A stretch of 64,000 nucleotides of DNA from Longispora fulva (GCF_015751905.1 NZ_JADOUF010000001.1:496001-560000), one strand, 5' to 3'. Shown: positions 41,538 through 50,896, counted from the first letter of the stretch. Notes: a model not told the origin generated them from the sequence alone. Made by a program: numbers and translations.

Positions 41538-42755
41538 TCACAGGAACGAGAAGAACAGCAGGGCGAGCACGCAGAACGACAGCGCGACGATCATGGCGAA
41601 CTGGGCGGTGGCCATCCGCCGCCCGGTGGCGAAGGGGCCCATCAGGTCCCGGTCGCGGCCCAGCCGGTACAGGTAGATCAGCAGGGGCGGGAGGGCCACG
41701 GCGTTGAGGATCTGGGTACCGACCAGGATCGGCACCAGCGGCGCGCCGGGGATCAGCACGAGTGCGGCGCCGAGGACGGTGACGGTGAGGGTGGTGCCGT
41801 AGAACAGCGGGTCGGCGCGCGGGGTGTCGTTGAGGGCTGCGGGGCGGCCGAAGACGTCGGTGACGGAGTAGCCGGTGGACAGGGGCAGGATCGCGGCGGC
41901 GAGCATGGCCGAGCCGATCAGGCCGATGGCGAAAACGGTGCCGGCCAGGTCCCCGGCCAGGGGGCGCAGGGCGGCGGCCGCGTCGGCGGCGTCGGTGATG
42001 GTGTGGCCCTGCTTGTGCAGGGTCGCGGCGCAGGCGACGACGACGAACAGCCCGATGACGCCGGTGAGGACGGAGCCGGTGACCAGGTCGTAGCGGGAGG
42101 CGCGCAGGTCGTGCGGTGTGAGGTGTTTGTCGAGGACGTAGGACTGCACGAAGCTCAGCCCCCACGGGGCGAGGGTGGTGCCGATGGTGGCCACGGTGAT
42201 GTACACGGCGTCGCGGGTGAGGGGCATGGTGGGGACGACGAGACCGGTGGCGGCGGCTCCCCAGTCCGGGCCGGCCAGGAACCCGGCGACGATGTAGGAG
42301 ACGAACACGGCGCTCAGGGCCAGCAGGACCCGTTCGACGATCCGGAAGCTGCCACGGCGCACCAGCACGATGATGATCAGGGCCGTGAGGGGCACGGCGA
42401 TCTGCCGGCGCACGCCGAACAGTTCCCAGCCGGCGGCGATGCCGGCGAACTCGGCGACCGTGGTGCCCACGTTGGCGACCACGAGCGCGGCGAGGGCGCC
42501 GACCCCGGCGCGGACGCCGTACTGCTGGCGGATCAGGCCGGCCATGCCCTGGCCGGTGACGACCCCGAGCCGGGCGGCCAGGTTGTGGAACATGATCAGG
42601 GCAACGGTGGAGGCAAGGAGTACCCAGAGCAGGCGGTAGCCGTGGTCTGCGCCGAGTACCGAATAGGTGGTGATGCCGGCGGGGTCGTCGTCGGACAGCC
42701 CGGCGAGCAGGCCGGGACCGGCCACGGCAAACACCGCCCAGAGGCGTTTTCTCAC
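41538..42755 (-). CDS. NRAMP-related divalent-metal transporter
   Basis: A 405-residue membrane protein with about 11 helices in the NRAMP order. The first-helix metal motif, canonically DPGN, reads DDDPAGITTYS, and the sixth-helix motif, canonically MPH, reads TLAPWGLSF, so the methionine and histidine that select transition metals are absent. That fits the NRAMP-related group thought to move magnesium or manganese. GTG 42755 overlaps the stop of the upstream gene (GTGA). It ends the DoxX-MgtE-N operon. Confidence 0.85.
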   Translation of the reverse strand: MRKRLWAVFAVAGPGLLAGLSDDDPAGITTYSVLGADHGYRLLWVLLASTVALIMFHNLAARLGVVTGQGMAGLIRQQYGVRAGVGALAALVVANVGTTVAEFAGIAAGWELFGVRRQIAVPLTALIIIVLVRRGSFRIVERVLLALSAVFVSYIVAGFLAGPDWGAAATGLVVPTMPLTRDAVYITVATIGTTLAPWGLSFVQSYVLDKHLTPHDLRASRYDLVTGSVLTGVIGLFVVVACAATLHKQGHTITDAADAAAALRPLAGDLAGTVFAIGLIGSAMLAAAILPLSTGYSVTDVFGRPAALNDTPRADPLFYGTTLTVTVLGAALVLIPGAPLVPILVGTQILNAVALPPLLIYLYRLGRDRDLMGPFATGRRMATAQFAMIVALSFCVLALLFFSFL

Positions 42756-43381
42756 AGCAGCAGGTTCCGCAGGCGGGTGAGGGCTGCGGCGCGGCTCGGG
42801 TGCAGGTGGCCCAGGACGGCTTCGGCGTGTGCCGGTGGCAGGTGGTCGAGCACCATGGCGGCGTGGTGGGTGGCCAGCCCCGATGTCAGGGTGGCCAGCT
42901 GGGGCGCGGTGAGCTGGTGCAGGGCTGCCGGGTTGGCGGCCAGGTGGTGGGCGAGCCCGGCCCCGGTCGCGGGGTGCAGGTCCGGCCATTCGATGACGGT
43001 CGTGGGCAGGTGGTCGGCGACCCGCCGCAGTCCGAGCCGCCGCCACACCGAGGCCGCGCCCACCTCGACCCCCACGAGAAGCAGGTCCCCGTCCTCCTCG
43101 AAGAGGACGTCGCCGACCCGGACGAGCCGGTTGCCGGCGATGTCGAAGACCTGCCCGTCGAGCAGGTCGCGGACCAGCCGGAGCTCGCCGGGCACCGGCT
43201 CGGGGGCGGGGGAGCGCAGGTCGGGCCAGCGGACCCAGTCCGACACCCGGGTCCGGTGGCCCAGTCCGGCGGCCCGGACCGCCAGCTGGTCGGCCCCGAG
43301 GGGCGCGACCAGATCGGTGATCCGGGACCGGGTGGCGGGAACCGGACGTCCGAGCAGTTCGCTGAGTCGGACGATGCCCAT
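42752..43381 (-). CDS. PRC-barrel-like plus MgtE-N-like protein
   Basis: A 209-residue soluble protein. Residues about 65-115 look like a PRC-barrel (GQVFDIAGNRLVRVGDVLF). Residues about 130-205 match the helical MgtE N-domain repeat (LTSGLATHHAAMVLDHLPPAHAEAVLGHLHPSRAA), the Mg2+-sensing part of the MgtE channel, here without a channel. The ATG is two bases after the DoxX-type gene stop and its own stop overlaps the transporter start. It likely gates or senses metal for the NRAMP-related transporter. Confidence 0.78.
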   Translation of the reverse strand: MGIVRLSELLGRPVPATRSRITDLVAPLGADQLAVRAAGLGHRTRVSDWVRWPDLRSPAPEPVPGELRLVRDLLDGQVFDIAGNRLVRVGDVLFEEDGDLLLVGVEVGAASVWRRLGLRRVADHLPTTVIEWPDLHPATGAGLAHHLAANPAALHQLTAPQLATLTSGLATHHAAMVLDHLPPAHAEAVLGHLHPSRAAALTRLRNLLL

Positions 43382-43383
43382 TA

Positions 43384-43929
43384 TCAGCGCAGCCAGGGCA
43401 GCCGGTGGACCAGCGGCAGCTTCGCCCACCAGGTTCCCAGCCCGAGGGTGTTCCCGGCGCTGGTGAGGGCAAGGGCGACGAGCAGGCCGGCGTAGATGAG
43501 GTGGTCGTCCATGAACGGATTCGTGGCCGGAGGCAGGACTGCGGTCCACATCATGACCAGGAGCGCTGACCCGCTGATCGCGGCGATCCGCATCCCGATC
43601 CCGAGCATCAGCGCGACGCCGACCCCGGCGAGGGCGGCCATGAACATGGTGTCCGCCCAGGCGGTACCGGCGATGGAGTGGTAGAAGTCGGCGAACGGGC
43701 CCTTCGCGGAGTTCTTCAGGAACCCCAGCGTCGGGTGCCCGCCGTTGACCCAGGCGCCCTTCGACGGGGTGGCGTAGCCCAGTCCGAACAGCTTGTCGAC
43801 GAACGCCCACAGGAACACCCAGCCCAGGGCCAGGCGGAGTCCGGCGAACACCCAGCGGGTCGCGGCGGCCCGGCCGACCGTCGCCGTGGCGGGCAGCGTA
43901 TGGGCGTTGCGGTGCGTGATGGTGGTCAT
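43384..43929 (-). CDS. DoxX/DoxD-like membrane protein
   Basis: A 181-residue protein with four membrane helices. The start RLALGWVFLWAFVDKLFGLG is the first DoxX-type helix, followed by a soluble loop (WVNGGHPTLGFLKNSAKGPF) and three more helices ending before a basic tail (LVHRLPWLR). This variant, with the loop between helices 1 and 2, resembles the DoxD subunit of thiosulphate:quinone oxidoreductase and is common in stress operons. It is the first gene of the three-gene minus-strand operon; a DosR-like box lies 58 bases upstream. Confidence 0.85.
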   Translation of the reverse strand: MTTITHRNAHTLPATATVGRAAATRWVFAGLRLALGWVFLWAFVDKLFGLGYATPSKGAWVNGGHPTLGFLKNSAKGPFADFYHSIAGTAWADTMFMAALAGVGVALMLGIGMRIAAISGSALLVMMWTAVLPPATNPFMDDHLIYAGLLVALALTSAGNTLGLGTWWAKLPLVHRLPWLR

Positions 43930-43986
43930 CGTCAGGTCCTCTCACGGTGTAGTGACCCCCACAGACTCCGCCTGTCCTGGTGCCCC

Positions 43987-44006
43987 GGGCAGTGCCGGGC
44001 GTCCCG
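43987..44006 (-). promoter_or_regulatory. DosR-like box, site 3
   Basis: Read toward the DoxX operon: CGGGACGCCCGGCACTGCCC. Compared with site 2 it keeps CGGGAC, three variable bases, CGGCAC and GnCC. It is the weaker of the two boxes in this divergent region. Confidence 0.4.
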
Positions 44007-44036
44007 ACAATGACGGTCCCAGTGCCCTACGTGACC

Positions 44037-44056
44037 AGGCCCTTCGGCACTGTCGG
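44037..44056 (+). promoter_or_regulatory. DosR-like box, site 4
   Basis: AGGCCCTTCGGCACTGTCGG lies 54 bases upstream of the second universal stress gene, the same distance as site 1 to the decayed CBS-BON gene. Confidence 0.55.
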
Positions 44057-44110
44057 GCGGCCGGCGACAGCGCGAAGGTGGAGGCAAGGCACACACCCAC
44101 GGAGGTCGCC

Positions 44111-45004
44111 ATGTCCACCCAACCCGTCGTCACCGATCACGTCGTCGTCGGCGTGGACGGCTCCGACCTGGCTCTGGCCGCCGTGGACTGGGCGGCCGAC
44201 GCCGCCACCCTGCGCGGCCGGCCGCTGCGGATCGTGCACGCCTCGATCTGGCCCCAGATGCGGTTCCCCGACACCCCGGTCCTGGCCTCGCGGATCCTCC
44301 AGGGGCTCCGGGTCCAGGGCGAGGAGTACGTCGCCACCGCGACCACCCGTGCCCAGGCCCGCCAGCCGGGTCTGGCGGTCGAGTCGGAGGTCATCGAGGG
44401 CGCGCCCGCGCCGGTGCTGATCCGGGAGAGCCGGACGGCGGACATGATCGTCCTCGGGCACCGGGGCCTGGGCGGCTTCACCGGCCTACTCGTCGGGTCC
44501 GTGGGTGTGCAGCTCGCCGCGCACGCCGGCTGTCCGGTCATCGTTGTTCGCCCGCACACCCTGCCGCCGGGTCCCGCCGCCGGCACCGTCGTCGTCGGCG
44601 TCGACGGCTCCGAGGAGTCCGACGCCGCCATCGAGTTCGCGTTCACCGAGGCCTCGCTCAACGAAGTGGGCCTGACCGCCGTGCACGCCTGGCGCTGGCC
44701 GCAGTCCACCGAGCCCGGGGACATGCTGCCCCTGGTCTACGACGCCGACGTCCTCGCCGCCGAGGAACTGCGGATGTTCGCCGAGTCGCTGGCCGGCTGG
44801 CAGGAACGCTTCCCCGACGTCAAGGTCCACCACGACCAGGTGCGGACCCGGGCCGGCAAGGCCCTCATCGAGGCATCACCCGGCGCGCACCTGCTCGTCG
44901 TCGGCTCCCGCGGCAGGGGCGGCTTCACCGGCTTGCTGCTGGGCTCCGTCAGCCAGGCCGCGCTGCACCACGCGGACTGCCCCGTCGCGGTCGTCCGGTC
45001 ATAA
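44111..45004 (+). CDS. Universal stress protein, two UspA domains, second copy
   Basis: A 297-residue tandem UspA protein, paralogue of the one at 35.9 kb. The halves open with VVVGVDGSDLALAAVDWA and VVVGVDGSEESDAAIEFA and carry GHRGLGGFTGLLVGSVG and GSRGRGGFTGLLLGSVS for ATP binding. GGAGG five bases before the ATG is an ideal ribosome site. It is the first of a plus-strand set with two nitroreductases, starting 12 bases later. Likely induced with the regulon through the upstream box. Confidence 0.95.
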   Translation: MSTQPVVTDHVVVGVDGSDLALAAVDWAADAATLRGRPLRIVHASIWPQMRFPDTPVLASRILQGLRVQGEEYVATATTRAQARQPGLAVESEVIEGAPAPVLIRESRTADMIVLGHRGLGGFTGLLVGSVGVQLAAHAGCPVIVVRPHTLPPGPAAGTVVVGVDGSEESDAAIEFAFTEASLNEVGLTAVHAWRWPQSTEPGDMLPLVYDADVLAAEELRMFAESLAGWQERFPDVKVHHDQVRTRAGKALIEASPGAHLLVVGSRGRGGFTGLLLGSVSQAALHHADCPVAVVRS

Positions 45005-45016
45005 GGAGAGAACACC

Positions 45017-46018
45017 ATGTCCGTGTACTTCACCGACACCGACCCGGCGATGCGCGCCCGCGCGAGCTCCGGCCCGCTCGGCCAGGCCGCCATGGCCGCG
45101 CTGCGCGCCCCGTCCGTGTTCAACACCCAGCCCTGGCGTTGGGACCTGCACGACGGGGTCGCCGACCTGCGCGCGGACGTCGGCCGTCGGCTGCCGGTGC
45201 TCGACCCCGACAGTCGGCTGCTCGTGGTCAGCTGCGGGACAGCACTCAACCACGCCGTAGTCAGCCTGACCGCCGCCGGCCACGCCGTGAGCGTGCACCG
45301 GCTGCCCGACCCCGACGACCCGACCCTCCTGGCCCGGCTGGTCCTCGCCGGTCGGCGTCCACCGGAGCCGATGGACCTGCGTCTCATGCAGGCCACCGCG
45401 GTCCGGCGCACCGACCGCCGGCCCTTCAGCGACATCCCGGTGCCCGAGGAGTCGGTGGAGGCGCTGCGCGTCGCGGCGGAACGGTACGGCGCGCACCTGC
45501 AATTCCTTCGCGAGGACCAGGTCGTCGAGCTGACCGTCGCGGCGTCGCACGCCGCCGACGCGGAGGTCACAGATCCCCGGTACCGGGCCGAGCTGTCCGC
45601 CTGGACCCACCGCCCGCCCGGCAGCGCCGACGGCGTCCCCGCCACCGGTGCGGTGGGGACGGTCCCGCGCCGGGTGCCGGTGCGCGACTTCGCCCTGGAG
45701 GGCGGCGCGGCGCTGGCCCCTGGCGGGGACTCCGACGCGGGCACCCGTTACGCGATCCTGTTCACCGACGCAGACACCCCGACGGACTGGTTGGTGGCGG
45801 GCGAGGCCATGTCAGCGGTCCTGCTCACCGCCGTGTACTGCGGGCTGGCGTCGTCGCCGATGAGTGACGTCACCGAGGTACCCGCGGTGCGCCAGGCTCT
45901 GCGGCAGCTGCTGTCGGGGCTCGGCTGGCCCGTGCTGGCGCTGCGGTTCGGGATCGCCCACCGACCCGGTGCCGTGCCGCACACCCCCCGCCGGGGTCCT
46001 GAGGAGGAGCCGTCATGA
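45017..46018 (+). CDS. Acg-family nitroreductase-like protein
   Basis: A 333-residue protein of the Acg group: degenerate double nitroreductase fold, named from a DosR-regulated mycobacterial gene. The FMN-type motif RAPSVFNTQPWRWDL is at residues about 30-45, and RRTDRRPFSDIPVP marks the second half. Acg proteins bind FMN weakly and are thought to store or sequester flavin, not reduce substrates. GGAG precedes the ATG. It overlaps the next gene (ATGA), a paralogue, and follows the universal stress gene. Confidence 0.9.
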   Translation: MSVYFTDTDPAMRARASSGPLGQAAMAALRAPSVFNTQPWRWDLHDGVADLRADVGRRLPVLDPDSRLLVVSCGTALNHAVVSLTAAGHAVSVHRLPDPDDPTLLARLVLAGRRPPEPMDLRLMQATAVRRTDRRPFSDIPVPEESVEALRVAAERYGAHLQFLREDQVVELTVAASHAADAEVTDPRYRAELSAWTHRPPGSADGVPATGAVGTVPRRVPVRDFALEGGAALAPGGDSDAGTRYAILFTDADTPTDWLVAGEAMSAVLLTAVYCGLASSPMSDVTEVPAVRQALRQLLSGLGWPVLALRFGIAHRPGAVPHTPRRGPEEEPS

Positions 46019-46974
46019 GTGTCCTGACAGAGGAGGTCTTCACCGAGGCGGTCACCGCAGCGACCTTGGCGCCGTCGATGCACAACACCCAGCCGTGGCC
46101 GTTCCGCCGCGAGGGCGACGCGATCGAGGTGTATGCCGACACCGACCGTGCCCTGCCCGTGGCAGACCCGCACCACAGGGCCGTCCGGATCGCCTGCGGG
46201 GCGGCGCTACTCAACCTGCGCCTCGCCCTGGCGGTCCGCGGCCACCAGGCGACGGTGCGCCTGCTGCCGATCGCCGGCCACTCGGACATGGTCGCGCGCC
46301 TCACCCCGGCCGAGCCGCGCCCGGCGACCCCGCTGGAGATCGAACTGCACGGCGCGATCCCGCACCGGCACAGCAACCGCGACCCGTTCCTGGACAGCCC
46401 CGTCCCCGTCGAACACCGCCACAGCCTCGCCCGGGCCGCGGAGGCCGAACGGTGCTGGCTCCAGTTCACCGACGACCCGGCCGTCCTGGCACGGATCGCG
46501 ACGATCGTGCGCGCCGCCAACCGGAGGATCACCGACAACCCCGCCTACCGCGAAGAGCTCGCCGCCTGGACCAGCCACGACGACGCCCGCCGCGACGGCG
46601 TGCCCGTTGCGGCGGGCGGCCCGGCACCGCAGGCACACGAACTCCTGCCCCGCCGCGACTATGGCGGCCCGGAACGCACCGGCGTCCGCGACTACGAACC
46701 CGAGCCGCTGCTCGCGATCCTCGGCGCGCACGGCGACCTGCCCAGCGACCAGCTCCGCGCCGGCCAGGCACTGCAACGCGTCCTGCTCACCGCCACCGAA
46801 CTCGGCCTGTCCGCGCAGATGATGTCCCAACCCGTCGACGACCCCGAGGCCCGCGACGAACTGTGGCAGGAACTCCCATGGAACGGCAGCCCCCAGATGC
46901 TGCTCCGCCTCGGCTACGGCCTGCCAGCCGTCACCAGCCCCCGTCGCCCGGCCAGCGACGTCATCCTGTCCTGA
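46015..46974 (+). CDS. Acg-family nitroreductase-like protein, second copy
   Basis: A 319-residue paralogue of the preceding gene. LAPSMHNTQPWPFRR near residue 15 and PHRHSNRDPFLDSPVP near 118 match the first copy; the C-terminal half has LRAGQALQRVLLTATELGLSAQMMSQP. Start ATG overlaps the upstream stop by four bases after GAGGAG, so it is translated in tandem. Two consecutive Acg proteins suggest a hetero-dimer or a dose effect. Confidence 0.9.
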   Translation: MSVLTEEVFTEAVTAATLAPSMHNTQPWPFRREGDAIEVYADTDRALPVADPHHRAVRIACGAALLNLRLALAVRGHQATVRLLPIAGHSDMVARLTPAEPRPATPLEIELHGAIPHRHSNRDPFLDSPVPVEHRHSLARAAEAERCWLQFTDDPAVLARIATIVRAANRRITDNPAYREELAAWTSHDDARRDGVPVAAGGPAPQAHELLPRRDYGGPERTGVRDYEPEPLLAILGAHGDLPSDQLRAGQALQRVLLTATELGLSAQMMSQPVDDPEARDELWQELPWNGSPQMLLRLGYGLPAVTSPRRPASDVILS

Positions 46975-47003
46975 AGCGGGCGGCCGTCCGCACCCCTCGG
47001 GGT

Positions 47004-47023
47004 CCGACATGGGCCGAAGGACC
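47004..47023 (-). promoter_or_regulatory. DosR-like box, site 5
   Basis: On the minus strand it reads GGTCCTTCGGCCCATGTCGG, sharing CCTTCGGC and TGTCGG with site 4 (one base longer in the spacer). It lies about 100 bases before the decayed universal stress gene. Confidence 0.45.
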
Positions 47024-47109
47024 CGGGCCGAGCCGGGACGCACGCCTCTGACCCGGCCCCGGCCGATCCGCGAGCCTCAACACATCGGCGATCCACACTC
47101 GGAGGAAAC

Positions 47110-47218
47110 AAGGAGCCACACCGACGCGCCAGCCGTCCTCGTCGGGGTCGACGGTTCGCAGATCAGCGACGACGCCTCGACCTCGTCTGCTGAGCCCGCC
47201 CGCCCCGGACATAGATGA
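47110..47218 (+). pseudogene. Truncated universal stress gene
   Basis: After AAGGAG the frame reads TDAPAVLVGVDGSQISDDAS, the typical first strand of a UspA domain, then loses the family pattern and stops at 47218. No further UspA sequence follows; the LysR gene comes next. With a DosR-like box upstream, this is the leftover of a third regulon member. Confidence 0.55.
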
Positions 47219-47304
47219 CAACCGGTGTCGCTGCACCAACCGTGTGGGCCGCTCGGGCGACGTTCGGGAGTGGTCTGCCGGGCTGTGGGGTAACGTCTCG
47301 CCGT

Positions 47305-48291
47305 ATGCGGCTGGGCTTTCACCACCTCGAGGTCCTGGTCACCGTCGCCGACGCCGGCAGCATCCGCAAGGCGGCCCAGGTGCTCCAGGTCGCCCAGCCG
47401 GCCGTGACGACGCAGTTGCACCGGATCGAGACGACGCTCGGGGTGCGGTTGTTCGACCGCAATCGCGACGGGGTCACCCCGACAGAACTCGGCCGGTACG
47501 CCGTCACCCGGGCCCGGGAGCTCCTGGCCGGTATCGAGGAGCTGGCGACCACGTTGAGCAGCCTGGCCAGGGAGGAACTGCCGAACCTGGCCCTGCGGGT
47601 GGGCGGGGTCGCGGGCCCGTTCGTTCTGGATCTGGTCAACGTGCTGCACGAGCTGATCCCGGGTCGCGAGACCGCCACGGTGATGGAACCGATGGTCGGC
47701 ACCCTGTTGGACCAGGTCGCCTCCGGGGACCTCGACCTGGTGGTCGTGCACGAGTTCCCCGGCTTCGAGGTGCGCGCGCCCGAACACGTCGACCTGGTCA
47801 CGATCATCGCCGCCGAGCCGGTGTTCGCCATGGTCGCCGACAGCCATCCGGCCGCGGTCAAGCCGGCCATCGGCCTCGCGGACCTGGCCGGCGACGACTG
47901 GGTGATGATGACGCCCGACGATACGGGCCTGTACGCGCGGCTGCGGATCATCTGCGAGGCCGCCGGGTTCACGCCGCGCTTCCGGCACGCGGCCAACGAC
48001 TCCTCGGCGGCCGTGGCCATCGTCGCCGACGCCCAGGCGGTCAGCGGCATGTACGCCACCGGCCGCCAACTGCCCGGCATCATGGTGCGGCCCCTCGCCG
48101 GGACCCCGCACACCCGGCGGATCATGCTCGCCTGGCGGCAGGACTCCGAGATCGCCGATCTCGGCGGCGACATCGTCCAGCGGCTCATGGAACGCTACTT
48201 CCAGCTCGCCGACGACCGGCCGCACTATGCTGCGTGGCTGGCCGAGCACGGCCGCGAGGCGATTCTCAAACCGCCTCCGGGGCCACGCTGA
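47305..48291 (+). CDS. LysR-family regulator
   Basis: A 328-residue LysR-type regulator. The winged helix-turn-helix is at residues 1-60 (LEVLVTVADAGSIRKAAQVLQ, VAQPAVTTQLHRIE). The C-terminal substrate-binding domain spans about 90-300. ATG 47305 gives the standard N-terminus (MRLGFHHLEVLV). Target and effector are unknown; the nearest divergent or downstream genes do not form a clear partner. It marks the right border of the stress island. Confidence 0.9.
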   Translation: MRLGFHHLEVLVTVADAGSIRKAAQVLQVAQPAVTTQLHRIETTLGVRLFDRNRDGVTPTELGRYAVTRARELLAGIEELATTLSSLAREELPNLALRVGGVAGPFVLDLVNVLHELIPGRETATVMEPMVGTLLDQVASGDLDLVVVHEFPGFEVRAPEHVDLVTIIAAEPVFAMVADSHPAAVKPAIGLADLAGDDWVMMTPDDTGLYARLRIICEAAGFTPRFRHAANDSSAAVAIVADAQAVSGMYATGRQLPGIMVRPLAGTPHTRRIMLAWRQDSEIADLGGDIVQRLMERYFQLADDRPHYAAWLAEHGREAILKPPPGPR

Positions 48292-48437
48292 CGGTGACGA
48301 CCGGCGTCGGTGGCCGGCCGTGGCGGTGCGACCATGATCCGGGCCGGGGATGCCATGGTCGCGGTGACCGTGGCACCCCTGAGCCATGCGTCCGAGGGTC
48401 CAGCGCTGTCCTCGACGGAGACCGTCGTGGCCTGTTC

Positions 48438-49103
48438 CTAGGTGACGAAGAAGGTGGGCTTCCAGGTGCCGGTGTGGCCCTGGGTGTCGGTGATGGTGAG
48501 GATCGGGTGGTAGGTGCCGGCCCTGGTCAGCGTGCCGCTGAGGTAGCCCAGGAACGGGGTGGCGGTGATCGGGTGGTAGGTCAGGCTGGGCGGCAGGCCC
48601 TTCCAGGCGTACGTGTAGGTGCCCGTGCCGCCGGAGAAGTCGATGTCCATCTCCTGGCAGACGTCACCGACGCCGAAGTCGAACGGGTCCGGTGGCGAGG
48701 AGATGCGCACCGGCTGGTCGGTCAGGGCGGTGACGGTGAACCCGACGGTCGCCGTGGCCCCGGCGCTGTCGGTGACGGTCACGTCGACGTGGTGGACGCC
48801 GGCCGAGGTGATGTAGCCCTTGAAGCCGGTGCCGCTCTTGGTCAGTCCCGCCGGTAGCCCCGTGTAGGCGACCTGGTAGGGCTTCTGACCGCCCCGGATC
48901 GCCGGTGCGCCGTACTGCCAGGTGTCGATGGCGTCCAGGACATCGGACGGCTTCGTCACCGACAGTGCGACAGCCTGGGCGTCGGTCGTGGTGTCCGCGG
49001 CTGTCAGGGTCGTGGCGTGGGCGGCGGGAGTGAATCCGACGACGGCCAGCGCCGCGCTCGCTACGGTGAGGCCGAGCCGGATCATCCTTCGTGGTGTTCG
49101 CAC
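48438..49103 (-). CDS. Secreted protein with two Ig-like repeats
   Basis: A 221-residue secreted protein. GTG 49103 is placed by GGAGG four bases upstream; the signal runs to about AAHATT. The mature part has two putative-Ig repeats with the hallmark GLPAGLT and GLPPSLT, each followed by GYITSAGVHHVDVTVTD or GTLTRAGTYHPILTITD. The same repeat type ends the second M4 protease of this window. One Cys (VCQEM) is unpaired. It diverges from the first M4 protease gene and may bind surfaces or the protease. Confidence 0.75.
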   Translation of the reverse strand: MRTPRRMIRLGLTVASAALAVVGFTPAAHATTLTAADTTTDAQAVALSVTKPSDVLDAIDTWQYGAPAIRGGQKPYQVAYTGLPAGLTKSGTGFKGYITSAGVHHVDVTVTDSAGATATVGFTVTALTDQPVRISSPPDPFDFGVGDVCQEMDIDFSGGTGTYTYAWKGLPPSLTYHPITATPFLGYLSGTLTRAGTYHPILTITDTQGHTGTWKPTFFVT

Positions 49104-49319
49104 AGTTCCTCCTGAGGGCTGGAAGCTTCTCCAGGAGGAGGATGGCGGGGCGGCATCGAACCACGCCAATACCAAAGGGTGATAACACAAGGTAGGGCGC
49201 TGCCGCGCCGACGCCACGCGAACGCGAATGTTATCGGCGATTGACAGCTGCCGTGATGGACAGTGCCGGATCCACACTCGACAGTGTTTCTGGTTTCCCG
49301 CCCCTTGAAGGAGTGTCTT

Positions 49320-50879
49320 GTGAGACCCACTCGTCTTGCCCCGGTCGTCGCCGGTGCTGCGCTCGCCCTGGTGTTCACCGGCCCGGCCACGGCCTCGGCG
49401 CCGGCCGAGTCGTCCGCCCGTGGTGCCGAGGCTCTCGTGGTCACCGACTCGGTCACGGACCCCGACGGCAGTCGGCACGTGCACTACGACCGCACGTACG
49501 CCGGCCTGCCGGTGCTCGGCGGCGATCTGATCGTGCACTACGCCCCGGACGGCACCGTCCGCGGCACCGACCGGCTCGGCCCAGTGGAGGTCCGGCTGTC
49601 GTCCGTCACCCCGACGGTCGCCGCTCGTGACGCCGCCGGCCTCGCGGCCCCGGGTCTCGTCGCGGGCACCGCGACGCCCCGGCTCGTCGTCTGGGCGACC
49701 GGCGACGCCCAGGCCCTGGCATGGGAGACCACGATCTCCGGCGTGGACTCCGACGGCACGCCCAGCGAGGCGCACGTCATCTCCGACGCTCGCTCCGGCG
49801 GCCAGCTCGACCGGTGGGAAGCGGTGACCACATTCGCACCCCGCGGCACCACCGCCACCGGCTCGGATGCCGCGCGGTCGGCGACCATCGGGGACGCGGG
49901 CACCGGTACCGGGTACTACGACGGCCCGGTCGCGCTCACCACCACCAAGAGTGGCGCTTCCTACCAGTTGAAGGACCCGTCGCGGGGCAACCAGTCGACG
50001 GTCGACATGAACAACGCCACCACCGGCGCCGGCACCCTGTTCACCGACCCGGACAACAAGTGGGGCGACGGCACGGTGGCCAACCGGCAGTCCACCGGCG
50101 TGGACGTCCAGTACGGCGCGGCCATGACCTGGGACTTCTACAAGACCACCTACGGCCGCAACGGGATCAAGGACAACGGCAAGGGCGCGATGTCCAAGGC
50201 CCACTACGGCAGGAACTACGTCAACGCGTTCTGGAACGACGGCTGCTTCTGCATGACGTACGGCGACGGCGCCCAGAACAAGCATCCGCTCACCGCGCTC
50301 GACGTGGCCGGCCACGAGATGAGCCACGGGGTCACGTCGGCGACAGCGAAGCTGCGCTACAGCGGTGAGTCGGGCGGGCTCAACGAGGCGAACAGCGACA
50401 TCTTCGGCACCATGGTCGAGTTCTACGCCAAGAACTCCAAGGACGTCGGCGACTACCTGATCGGCGAGAAGGTCGACATCTTCGGCACCGGCAAGCCGTT
50501 GCGCTACATGGACGACCCGAAGAAGGACGGGCAGTCGCTGTCGTGCTGGAAGGTCGGCGCCGGCAACTCCGACGTGCACTACTCCTCCGGTATCGGCAAC
50601 CACTTCTTCTACCTGCTGTCCGAGGGCAGCGGCGCCAAGACGATCAACGGCGTGTCCTACAACTCGCCCACCTGCGACGGCTCGAAGGTCACCGGGATCG
50701 GCCGCGACGCCGCCGCGAAGATCTGGTACACGGCACTGACGAAGTACATGACCGCCACCACCACGTACAAGGACGCGCGTGCCGCCACCCTCAAGGCGGC
50801 CACCGACCTGTACGGGGCGACCAGCGCCCAGTACAAGGCCGTCGACGCCAGCTGGAAGGGCGTCGCCGTCACCGCGTGA
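49320..50879 (+). CDS. Secreted M4 (thermolysin-like) metalloprotease
   Basis: A 519-residue protease. The signal (LAPVVAGAALALVFTGPA) is followed by a propeptide with FTP-type motifs (VHYDRTYAGLPVLGGDLIVHY). The catalytic domain carries HEMSH (VAGHEMSHGVTS), the third zinc ligand in GLNEANSDIFG, and the transition-state histidine in DVHYSSGIGNHFFYLL. It should cleave extracellular proteins after autoprocessing. GTG 49320 has AAGGAG upstream. No C-terminal extension. An emfourin-like secreted inhibitor candidate is encoded at 37.7 kb. Confidence 0.94.
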   Translation: MRPTRLAPVVAGAALALVFTGPATASAPAESSARGAEALVVTDSVTDPDGSRHVHYDRTYAGLPVLGGDLIVHYAPDGTVRGTDRLGPVEVRLSSVTPTVAARDAAGLAAPGLVAGTATPRLVVWATGDAQALAWETTISGVDSDGTPSEAHVISDARSGGQLDRWEAVTTFAPRGTTATGSDAARSATIGDAGTGTGYYDGPVALTTTKSGASYQLKDPSRGNQSTVDMNNATTGAGTLFTDPDNKWGDGTVANRQSTGVDVQYGAAMTWDFYKTTYGRNGIKDNGKGAMSKAHYGRNYVNAFWNDGCFCMTYGDGAQNKHPLTALDVAGHEMSHGVTSATAKLRYSGESGGLNEANSDIFGTMVEFYAKNSKDVGDYLIGEKVDIFGTGKPLRYMDDPKKDGQSLSCWKVGAGNSDVHYSSGIGNHFFYLLSEGSGAKTINGVSYNSPTCDGSKVTGIGRDAAAKIWYTALTKYMTATTTYKDARAATLKAATDLYGATSAQYKAVDASWKGVAVTA

Positions 50880-50896
50880 CACCGCTTCATCCGGCT

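Larger units (their letters stand above)
46975..47304. other. Gap with usp remnant before the LysR gene
   Basis: About 330 bases with no intact gene. It holds a DosR-like box (47004-47023) and the decayed start of a universal stress gene (47110-47218). The remainder is unremarkable. Confidence 0.5.
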
